Assembly: GCF_000512585.2 (NCBI RefSeq)
Contig: NC_089245.1
Location: forward strand, 1,984,001-2,048,000
DNA length: 64,000 nt
Direction of reading: 5' to 3'
Source: Kwoniella bestiolae CBS 10118
Taxonomy: Eukaryota; Basidiomycota; Tremellomycetes; Tremellales; Cryptococcaceae
Below the pieces are notes generated by a model that ran no database searches, was not told the DNA's origin, and saw only the letters and a list, made by a program, of their open reading frames with translations. Numbering within the stretch: the first letter of the stretch is position 1; each line of letters begins with the position of its first letter. Below are positions 54,127 through 64,000 of this stretch, one piece after another. The position numbers and the translations under genes were made by a program.

Positions 54127-55961
54127 ATGAGCCACCCCATCTCAGATAGAAGGATCCTCTCGACAACATGGGAAATCCTCGATAAAAGACCAAACGAGGT
54201 ATTCGGATGTCCGGTGAGTTCCAACTGTCCCTACAGGTCCCCATTATTTTCCTGCGGTGTGACCAGCTAATGGGATGTTGTATAACCTGAAGGCATTGTC
54301 CCTAAATCAACTATATCAAGCTTTAAACACCACATACGAGAGTATCGACCCGAATCGCATGATCCACCTTCTAGGTAAACATACGAAAGATCTCCTGGGG
54401 ACAGAGCATAAGGCAGCATGTAAGTCTGTTAGGAAAGGGGATAATAAGGATTATTGGGTGGTCTTTAAGCCTGAGCATGAACCCGTGATGGAGCATAAGC
54501 TACCTGCCGATGAAGTGGCGAAGGAGCAGGGAACGCTCGCTGGTACAAGGGAAGATCCAAATTCCTCGTGGGAAGATCTGGGTAATGAACGAGGAGAGGA
54601 AATTACCAAGACTGTCGAGCTGTTATCTGATTTACCAGGTGGTGCTGAACACTTATCGCAGCAAACGGAAACGGCCAAATCAGCTAGGAAGATGATCTTC
54701 TCAGCGATAGGTCTCAGAAAGGAGAAAGACAAGGAGAGGAACGAGTTTGATGATTCCCATCGAGGACATTCAGAATCCGTTACGAAGAGTGATTCATACT
54801 CTAGTCGACCTGATCAGGTTAAAACCCAACTAGGGGTATCGGATACTCACACTCATGCTCATGCTGGCGCTCGAACGGAGCAACAAGAGGGATCAGAACG
54901 TAATACAAGATCTGTCGAATCCCCTCTATCGACTAGCGAGGAGAAGCGAGATGAAGATTGGTTGGAACAGACTAATCAGTGGGATTCAAAGAGGGCGAAA
55001 CCAGAGAGGAAAGGTACCGAGATGGATATAATAGATTCGTACGATTACCCTTCGGCGTCTCCTTCTAGGGTTAACCACGACCATCGAGCTGAAGTGGAAG
55101 AGGGGGAAAAGGCCATAGCTCAAGATCCCCATGCCGGTGTCAACGGGATTGAACCTGCGGTCAAATCTAAAGACAAGGGAAAAGTTCGTGATGACGGATC
55201 AGCGCATATGGCTCAATCAAAGGATCTTGAGAGTCGGGAGGAGGTATCCCATCCAAAGGTAAAGACGAAATTTGATTTCACGGATAAGAATGATATTTCC
55301 ATTCACAAGAGTGAACCGGAGTTGAATGGAGAGTATTACGATTATCAACAAACGCAAAGGCACGGCATTCGATCCGACCATCAGGGCGATGAGCGGGATC
55401 GTGAGTTGAGGTCTTTGGAGAGAGAAAAGAAGGGAAGCGAGCGTAGGTCCAAACATAGACGGCCTGATGAGCTTGATCATCCGGATGTCGAATACGATGA
55501 TGGCGATACACCGCATCGATCACGGCACAGGCACAAGAGTAGAGGCGAACATCGATCCGATAGTAGCAGGAAGAGAGATGGTAGTAGACCGTTGAAGGAC
55601 GTACGAGATTCGGAGAGACATCGAGGGAGATCTTCCGGAAGGAGGACGGATAGAGAGGATTCCTCTGATCCTACCTCAAAATCAGAGAAGAACAGGAAGA
55701 CCTCATCTACCGGTAGCTTAGATGCTATGCCGGAACCGCCTACACCATTCTTGATCAAGTCGTTTGAAGGGCTACCTTTCGAGCCTGATACGAGTATTGT
55801 GAGTCGTCCGCTATCTACTTATTTCGTGGTGTGTGCTGAATGTGGGTTCATTCTTATAGGTCAATTCCCTCTCATGGGTCAAGGAGCGGTATCACTTGCT
55901 CTTGGCTGAGGTGGCCGTGCTGCTGAGTATAGTATATATCATCCAGGCTAGTGGGCTATGA
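54127..55961 (+). CDS. Charged protein with C-terminal membrane anchor, unknown function
   Basis: Three exons (54127-54213, 54293-55798, 55860-55961) encode 564 residues. The first 90 residues look folded (RRILSTTWEILDKRPNEVFG, LSLNQLYQALNTTYESIDPN, RMIHLLGKHTKDLLGTEHK), possibly a helical or winged-helix-like domain. A 400-residue Glu/Lys/Asp/Ser/Arg-rich disordered region follows, with HTHAHAGART and RSRHRHKSRGEHRSDSSRKR. Its SR/RS-like runs resemble splicing or chromatin proteins. The third exon encodes a single hydrophobic helix (HLLLAEVAVLLSIVYIIQA) within 25 residues of the end, which predicts a tail-anchored membrane protein. An RS-like soluble part with a tail anchor is an odd combination. 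No orthologue recognised. Confidence 0.66.
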
Positions 55962-56134
55962 TAAGGTAAATCAGAGGATAAGGCGACAACCTTTACATCT
56001 CGGATAAGTAGACATCGATAGTTTATGCTAACTATGTATTCACCACCCGAGACGCTCAAATCTATATGCATGATGTGTATATGATTAAAACCAAGAGACA
56101 TATTGATACGTATCGTCAAATGTCATAGGGGAGA

Positions 56135-58814
56135 TTAGAGCATGACCACACCCAAACCTGAGCTTTGTTTCTGCGAGGTACTTCTCTGAGCACCGTCGAT
56201 AGGTGCGCAGGACCAGTTATATAGGTAGTCTGAAGTAGCGTGGAAAAACATCAGCGACAGGTCCGTGACTTCACAGCCCGACGAAATAAAACGATAACTT
56301 ACAGTTCAGGTAACCATCACCAGGACCGAACTACAATTCATTCTTATGATCAGCTCGTTCCTCTTGATTCTGTGAAACGGTAAGCTCACCTTCTGTTCTT
56401 GCAGGAACATATTGTTATCCAAACAACTCAATCCGTTCAACACGTCAAATCCGGCCTATCCAACCGATCCACATGACATCAGCTACGCTGTCCTCCGAGT
56501 CCTAGACAGAGAGCGAGTCGAAAGGTAATCGACTGTTCACAACAATAAACTCACAGCCTTGGCAACACTCAACATATCATTACACAAAGCGTTCAGCCTC
56601 TCTTCCAACTTCTTGTTCGCTTTCAAATCGTGCGTGGCCGCGTCGTCGGACGAACCACCAGGTTGGAATATCACGTCGGAAGCGTAGTAGAACATGTACG
56701 CCGCGTTGAGCATATCGTGCTTTGGATGTTTCATTATGGTTGATGGGAGGGAATAGAAGGACATGAAGTCTGTTATGAGGTTTGTTGTTGGGTCCTGTAA
56801 GTATGCAGAGAAATAGCATCGTGATAAGCTTGTCTTGTATTGCACCACAACAATCGCGAGTGGAGGTGTAAGAGATGATGATACCAAGCGAGGTGTACAG
56901 GATATGAGGTATCCAAAAGACCACAGAGTAGCGATAGAATAAATGAAATCAAATCATATCATTGTGAGAAATGAACTCACCTCAACAACATATGACCAAA
57001 CAACCTGTTCAACCCTCTTCCCATCTCTCGCATCCCTCCCCTGTCCAGATAAGAACCAATGTCTGACTTCCTCGTCTTTCCCGAACGTCTGAGCGATATC
57101 AAACCTAGCTAGATACTTTCTCAACAGGTTGCCCACTTGAGGTACGTCACTTTCCGTCATCTCTCTGAATCCCGGTATTCTGGGATGAGGGGGTACGGAG
57201 TATGATTTGACGAGTCGTGCGATGGTGTATCCTCGAGGGAGGGGGGAGAAGCCTATATCTACTAGTTTGGGGGGATTGAGATTTCGGTGCCAATATCTAT
57301 CCAAAATTGCAATTATCAGCTTAGGCTCACTGGATGTAGTATGGTACGTTGGACTCACCGGCAAGTACCAATAGGCGTAGGGATGACCACACCACCTGTA
57401 TATATCGCTTGCCACACATTTTCCAGGTTCACCCTCCTCGTCACTTCCTTGATCAACACGGGAGTCAACCTCTTCGATCGGAGTTTCTTGTGAACACAGA
57501 GGAAATTGATATCGGCAGAGTCGAATGTTCTGCAGGGGGAAAAGGTATCTATCAGCTACCGAAATTCCCGTTGGATCTCCAGCTGATATGTATTCGGAAG
57601 AAGGATACTCACTTTGACCTCACTCTGATCTCAATCTTGATACCAGAGATGAACGCTATCAATTTACCAGTCTTCTGCACTCTCACACCGATATGCCAAT
57701 TTGGGTAGTATCCTGGAGCAGTCAATGCCCTACAGTTTGTCTCACCGATCAGCTCTCAGGTCGCTTACGCTCAGAGATTGTAGTTGAACAAGAAGTGGTA
57801 ATGACGTACCAAAGTAAGAACTCCTTGGAATACTTGAATCTGAACATCGCCTCATCATCTTCGACATAGTTCTCTGATAACAAGTCGTACACTTCTTTAC
57901 ACTATTTACCATTCCCACATCAGCTGCTGCGTTATCCTTTCCTCAAAACAGCTCACCTGCTCTTCATTCTTAATATCTATCAAACTCCAAACGAAGCCCG
58001 AAGGTAAAGTACCAGGTTCCTGCTTGACGTCGGCAGGGGTCTTGAATGAGTCTATAGGTCCTTCTTCTAATGCTGCGCCAGAGGAAGAAGTGGGGAATTG
58101 TGGGACAGGTTGAGTTTTCCAGAACTACAATATAACCATTTCAGATCAGCTATACTATCACGAGACTTAGCCGCATGGCAGACAGCTCACTTTATGTTCA
58201 CCTAGGTTCTTGGTGTTCGACTTATTACCCAAAGCCATCTTACCCTCCAAGATCTTCATCAAGTCTGCAGCTTTTAAGGCTTTCTGAATTTCCTCTACAT
58301 CCATCCAACTATGTTAGCTTTGACCCATGCCTTTGCGATGCTCGGAAGAGGGGTACTGACCATCAGTAGCAATGTTCGACTCTTGAGGATCCATCTGTTC
58401 CCTCACTGCATCGATGACTTGCTGAGGTGCTTGTCCAGTAGCTATGTTTCTGGTATTGGCGATGCATACATTAGTCTCCTTTCCTTGCGTTTCTCACAGC
58501 GAGGTATAAACCCACTTCAACTTCTGAACAGCTTTTGAAGCTTTTCCCTTTCCCTTCTTCTTCTTTTTCTTCTTCTTACCACCTTCACCACCCGCTCCTT
58601 CCGTTGCTCCCTCCCCATCTACACCTTCTACTCCTTCACCTTCACCCTCGCCGTCTTCATCGTCACTCTCGCCTTCTTCGGCAGCGGCATCATCACCTAA
58701 TTTCTGAAATTTCTCTAATACCTCTGCCACCTCCGGTTGAGCTTGTGCTGGGACGGTGTGAGATGATGAAGTTGGGTTTCCTACTGGGAGGGCATCTTCC
58801 TGTGGGACTGGCAT
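56135..58814 (-). CDS. NMT1: NMT1, glycylpeptide N-tetradecanoyltransferase
   Basis: Twelve exons on the minus strand can be joined in frame, giving about 594 residues. The enzyme transfers myristate from myristoyl-CoA to N-terminal glycine of proteins in the cytosol and at ribosomes. The N-terminal 180 residues are acidic, with an eight-Lys run ([13 protein letters not shown]) like the ribosome-targeting segment of other NMTs. The core shows [93 protein letters not shown] and [19 protein letters not shown]. The protein ends GVVML, as in yeast Nmt1, where the C-terminal carboxylate acts as the catalytic base. Introns lie throughout, including just before the final exon. Divergent from MLP1, 340 bp apart. 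Confidence 0.95.
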
Positions 58815-59154
58815 TGTGCTGATGTGCTGATCCCTCTTATGCCGATGCAGACTGATGATTGGTGGGATGATGAATTGATGTTGATTTCTTTCTTTCTATC
58901 CATCTTTTTTATGCATGTTCATGTCGTCACAGTCACACTGCGGTAATAGTATGTTTAAGTGGGTCACTCATTTAGATCACATATATACCATTCTTGCTAA
59001 TATCCCCCTTTCCTCGCGTCCATCATCACCTCAGAACCATCACCCTCCTATCCTTCTCACCTCCTTATCCTCATCCATCATAACCCCCCTCTCACAAGGC
59101 CAACAGGAACTACTTTTTCCCACTGGCCTGTGAGATCCCTGTCATCAGCGCAAG
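58815..59154. promoter_or_regulatory. Divergent promoter region between NMT1 and MLP1
   Basis: 340 bp between start codons. AT-rich near 58890-58990 (ttttttatgcatg, cacatatatacc), then C/T-rich before the MLP1 start. Confidence 0.4.
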
Positions 59155-62100
59155 ATGGCTTCCGAACAACCCCAAACTTCGGATCAAACATCCGAATTAC
59201 AACCCCCTCCGACCGAAAACATGTCAGAGGATATAAGGCGTCAGGTAGAGCAGGAACAGGCTCTGGCTGATGCTCAGAAGAGAGTGAGACAGTTGGAGGA
59301 ACAAATAGAGAGGGTGAATAAGGAGCAGAAGGATCTGGAAAATGACAAGGAGGGTGCTGGTGGGTTACCCTTTCTCACTGTTGGCTTTTCACTTCATACT
59401 TGAGGCTGATGTTGGGGTGTCATACCTGTGTAACGTCTAGTATCGACGACGAACCAACTTCGTACGCAGCTCTCCGCGTTGCAGTCATCTCATCATCAGT
59501 CTAGCTCGGAGTTATCAGTATTGCAGACCAGAATAGAGGTGAGCTATCAGATAACTCCAGGGGATGACCATCAGCTCACTCGTGTCATTTAGGCGATTGA
59601 GCGAGAGAAGAAGGAGCTTATCGAAGAGACGGAGAGATTACAGCAGAGATCGAACAAGAATACTCGTAAGCTTTGGCATCTAGATGATGGATATACGCCG
59701 GAAGCTTACTGCTATCTATTATAGAGGAGTTGTATGCCCTTCGAGCGCAGAAGACAGATGCTTCCCAGAAGATCGCTCATTTGGATGTGGAAGTATCTGA
59801 ACTGCGAATGACAACGGAGACGGCCAAGGTATGTCGGCTGCGTCGTCACCGGGAACCTGTATGGGAATTAGCTGATAATATATTGCATAGTTTAACGAGA
59901 AACGAAGTTCACAAGCATTAGAGAGTGCTCGAGCAGAGATCCTGAATCTGAGTCAAGCTGTAGCAGATGTTGAAGAGAGATTTGGGCGATATAGAGCGGA
60001 GAAGGTTAGCTTTCACTCCAAGCGTAATCCGATGCAGCTGTAGGTTGTTTGCTGAATTCCGAAATCGTATATAGCAAGCGGAACAATCCAAAACTAGGAC
60101 AGAGCACGAAACCCTTCTCACCCGACTCAACACCGTTGAAAACTCGTACCGATCCCTCCAACGAACGTACAATGACCAATCCCAGCGACTGTCCGAGGCC
60201 CATGCCAACGTCGCTACTCTCACCTCAGCAGCTGCCTCCAAGAAAGCGTCTGTCTCAATGGAATTCCACCAATTGATGGAGGAGAACCGAATATTGGAGA
60301 AGAGGGGCGAGGAGGCTAGGTCTACGGTGTCAGAGAGAGAAGCAGAGCTGGAGAGAATGGCTGAATCGTATGGAGAGAAAGAGAAGAACTGGGAAGAGAA
60401 ATGGAAGAAGGAAGAGAGGATTAGGAAGGAGGCTGAGAAGAGAGCTGAAGATCTCAAGATTGTCGTAGAAAGATTGGCACTCGCTGGTGGAGAAGGTACA
60501 GACTTGAGTCCCGCTGCTGCATTGGCGAGCGGTATGAAAGCTGGTGGAAAGACGTATACACAATTCTACACCGATTACACGATTCAAGAAGGGAAGCTGA
60601 GAGCTGCCGAGAACGAAGTGGCGAGATTGACCGGATTGTTAGATGAGATTGGGCAGGATATCGCTGAAAAGGTAAGCTATCATTCCTCCTGGCTGGAATC
60701 GTGAAGCTGATGAACCTCTCCCCAGAAACCCCTCCTCGACGAACAGGCTGCCGAGCACGGCCGAGCAATCGAACGAGCCAACGCACTTGCCGCCGAACTT
60801 GCTACTGTCATCGCTTCTCGAGATGCCCACGATGCTCAAGTCAAATCACTCAGAGCTGCCGGCACTCACCATCAAGAAGAAGTCACCTCCCTGCAAACCA
60901 CTGTCGATGATCTGTCTCGTCAGGTCCAGGGATTAGTCCGCCAAATCGCCATTCGAGATGATCCATCTTTAGCTGGAGTAGAGATGAACGGCGATTCAAC
61001 AGTGGAAGGGGATATCATAACCGATCATTTGCTGGAATTCCGATCTATCCGATCACTGCAAGAGCAAAATCAGAAACTACTCAAACTCACTAGAAGTCTT
61101 ATGACTAAACTCGATCAAAGAGAGATCGACAGAGCTGCAGCAGATCAGCAGGATATCGAAAATGGAGTTACGATGGACCGAGCAGCAGACACGATCCAAC
61201 AATTACACGAACAATTGTTATCAACCCAAAGGAGACTGCACGAAGCTACGAGAGAAAGGGATATCTTCAGTAAACTTTTGGCTAGAGGCGATGGTTTGAG
61301 ATGGTCCAACACCTCTTCCTCAGACGGACCTCTTGAGGATGGTGTTGACGCTCCTCATCAACAAGCTATCACCTCTCTTCAAGCTGAATTGGATGTTGTG
61401 AAGAACAAAGCTGAAGTGGAAGTCAAAGAAGCCAAGGATGAGATCAGAGTGAAGACTGAGCAAATTGGCGTGGCGGAAGTCGAGAGGGCAAAGGCTGAAG
61501 CTAAGGTCGGCTTACTTGAAGGTGAGCTTCACCACTTATCTGTCAAACACGAAAAGCTGACATTGCCCCGATGAATAGAACAATCACGAATGCTCAACGA
61601 AGCGAACTCTTTGCAGAAACAAGAGTACAGCAACCTTGAAACTCAGTATAGACAACTTCAAAATGCCATCTCGCAAGCTCATACTGAGCAACGTAATGTG
61701 AGCTTGACAATAATCAGGGCACGGATGTCCAGAGTCAGCAGCTGATGCGATACTTATAGGCCCTTGAACAAGTTGCCACCCGTCAAGCTGAAGCCGATAG
61801 GTTGAGAAATGAGACTGCTATGCTCAGAGCTGAGAAGGAGCAATGGAAGGTGACTTGAATAACACTTTTACCAAAAGGAGAATGCCAGCTGATCCGTTCT
61901 CCTGTAGAGCACCGAAAGTCGACTGCAATCTGACTTTGCGCAAGTACAATCTGAACGAGTCAAGTTACAACAACTCATTGACAACCTCAAGAATATTGCA
62001 ACGGAAGCTGAGAAGAGTAGGGCCGAGGAAAGAGTTCAGTTGGAGAAGAGAATTGAAGAGCTGCAGCGTGAAGCGTGAGCTAGCTTGCTATATTTCCATA

Positions 62101-64000
62101 TCGGGGCGTGTAGCTGACGACATTTACAGTACTGCGCTTCGAGGACAGATCGAACAAGCTCGTTCCGAAACCCGAGCAGCCGAAGCGAAAGTGGCCGACT
62201 TCGACTCCCGATTGGCAGCTGCCACGTCGTCCGTCCGAGCTGAGAAGGAAGCCGCCGATGCACTTGCTAATACTCGATCAGAGGAGATCAAGACTCTTCA
62301 AGCTGAAGTTGAACGACTTAAGACTGAATCGGACAATAGATATAGGATTGGTATTAACTGGAAGAGAAGGGCGGACACTCTTACCGAGACCCAGAACACT
62401 ACCGCTCAATCACACACTGAAGCTCTCGAGGCTAAGGACAAAGAGATCAAAGAAGTCAATGACAAGATTGAAGATTTGAACAAGGAGATCGAGGGTCATA
62501 AAGCCAAGATATCTGAGACGGAGAAGAAGCTAGCGGAAAGTGAACGGGTTAGCGCTTTGAAGGAGAACACTGTTCAAAGGCTGCAATCGGAACTGACCAA
62601 GGCTCAGAGTGGAGCTGCGCCTGCTGGTGGAGATAAGTCAGCAGAGGTGAGTTATTAGCTGGAAATGCAGGCGTTCGTTGCAAATTCAGCTGATACATCT
62701 GAGCAGCTCTCGGCTTTACAACAGAAACTTGATCAAACGCAGAAAGAGCTCGAAGAAGCTAAAGCTCAAGCATCTTCTTCTGCTGGTGGTGCTGAAACGT
62801 CTGTCAAAGCTGAAGGAGCATCTTTGACCGATGCTGAGAGGACGGAGCTCACCTCGAAGATTGAGCAGTTACAGAAAGAGAAGGATGAGGGTGATCAGGT
62901 GAGCTGAGTAGTACCGGTTGGTGAAACTTCAGCTAATGTTGACTAAACTTGTAGCGATACGCCGATAATGTCACAAGGGTGAACCGAGTCAACGCATCCA
63001 TGAAAGGTCGATTAGATCAACTGACCGCCGAGAGACAAACCGCTCAAACCACCGTTGACACTTTACAAGCCAAAGTCGCCGGGCTCGAGAAGAAGATATC
63101 CGAACTTGAAGCTTCTGGTGCTTCTACGGCTGCAGGTGGTGAAGGTGCAACAGATCAAGCTAAGATCGATGAAGCTGTCAAAGCTGCCGTATCAGCCCGA
63201 GAAGCCGAGCTTAAAGATGAGCACTCCAAAGCTCTCGCAGCTGCTCAAGCTCAAGGCAGTGAATCCGGTACATCCCAAGTCGACTTATCAGCCAAAGAAG
63301 CGGAACTCAATGCAACTTTCGAAAACAGAGTATCAGAGGCAGTCAGATCTCAATCCGAAGCTATTCAGGCGGAATCCAGCACACTGAAAGGTCAAGTAGA
63401 AGAATTGAACACCAAGGTGAAAGCTTTAGAAAGACAAGTCAAGACCGCTGAGATTAGTAGAAAGACTTTAGAAAGACAAAAAGCAGAGATCGAAAAGAAG
63501 TTGGAAGCTGCAACTGGAGTTGGCCCATCGACTACCGCTGTATCATCCAATACTAGTGCCTTTGGGGTGTCTGCGCCTTCGCCTACACCTTCAACTGGCG
63601 TTTTATCCGCCACTGCTGGAGCGTTCAAGCCTACACCTCCAGCTGCTCCGGCTGTTAGTACTCCTACGAACACTACGACTCGCGCGCCCGCTGCTGCTGC
63701 CGAGGGATCCGGTGCTGGTGCACCTGCAGGTGCTGTCCGAGGTGTAGCTCGAGGTAGAGCTCGGGGAGCTGTTAGGGGTGTGGCGAGAGGTGGAGCGGCG
63801 ACCAGAGCGAACTCAGTGTTGAGCAGTAAGTTACCCCTCTATGGGCTTGGCATATCCTGCCAGACGAATCATTAGCAGTGCTGACTCTTATTTTTGGTGT
63901 TTAGCTGTTAACGCAACTCTCAACCAAGCTAGTACACCTTCCACCTCCACTCCACCTGTCCCAGCAACTGCGAACCCCGCCTCGCCTACTGGCGGAGTGA
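59155..64000 (+). CDS. MLP1: MLP1/TPR nuclear pore basket protein (3' end outside window)
   Basis: A multi-exon gene beginning at 59155 and continuing past the window end. At least 13 exons join in frame and give more than 1200 residues of coiled coil. TPR/Mlp proteins form the filaments of the nuclear basket and act in mRNA quality control and chromatin anchoring. Continuous heptad-rich sequence runs from the start (QVEQEQALADAQKRVRQLEE) onward. The family hallmark LLEFRSIRSLQEQNQKLLKL occurs near 61029-61085, matching TPR's LxxLQxQNxxLL block, then YRIGINWKRR near 62340. The coiled coil ends near 63510. After it an Ala/Pro/Ser/Thr tail with Arg-Gly repeats (RGVARGRARGAVRGVARGG) begins, as in TPR C termini. 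Introns have ctgat branch sites. The gene is cut in an Ala/Pro/Thr-rich exon. Confidence 0.92.

Noticed and set aside
1..64000. Transposons, CRISPR arrays, rRNA genes, prophage or bacterial-type gene clusters
   Set aside because: No transposase, integrase or reverse-transcriptase motifs, terminal repeats, regularly spaced repeats or rRNA-like sequence were seen in any frame or on either strand.

Overview
The window looks like nuclear DNA of a basidiomycete yeast, most likely a tremellalean fungus of the Cryptococcus/Kwoniella type. Genes are packed on both strands. Nearly every conserved gene is cut by many short introns of about 50-130 nt, with gtgagt/gtaagt-like donors and a ctgac/ctgat branch site 10-25 nt before the acceptor. 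The encoded proteins are typical fungal housekeeping factors. No transposon, rRNA, convincing tRNA, CRISPR array or bacterial-type operon was seen. Gene models were built by hand, checking that reading phase is kept across every splice junction.

Layout. 1-6 kb: 5' part of an ESA1-type MYST acetyltransferase (minus) divergent from an HMCES/SRAP abasic-site protein (plus), a 1.9 kb stretch without a gene, then a secreted polysaccharide (chitin) deacetylase. 6.9-14.7 kb: a large F-box-like protein of unknown role, the clamp-loader subunit RFC3, and an acidic poly-His protein. 15-26 kb: a kinesin-7-like motor (minus), a twin-CX9C mitochondrial protein, two unknown proteins and a CLIP-170 homologue. 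26.8-30.7 kb: unknown proteins, one with membrane segments. 31-38.7 kb: ATG9 (minus), PUS1 and a CoA-binding-fold protein. 38.8-41.7 kb: three small unknown proteins, one with paired protein phosphatase 1 docking motifs. 41.9-48 kb: MDM10, then two paralogous secreted double-psi beta-barrel (RlpA-like) proteins separated and flanked by gene-poor DNA. 49.7-56 kb: a long disordered protein, a multi-pass membrane protein and a tail-anchored-looking protein. 56-64 kb: N-myristoyltransferase NMT1 (minus) divergent from the nuclear pore basket protein MLP1/TPR, which runs off the window end.

Most of the genes are unrelated housekeeping functions and not a single pathway. Possible functional neighbours are HMCES next to the DNA-repair acetyltransferase ESA1, and a kinesin-7 motor within 4 kb of a CLIP-170 protein, families that work together at microtubule plus ends in other fungi. 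I did not find a clear novel multi-gene system. The most unusual items are two microexons (7 nt in MDM10, 11 nt in the CoA-binding gene), a short protein with SILK and RVxF motifs, the paired DPBB genes with a shared core promoter, a 5' frame break in RFC3, and several lineage-specific proteins.
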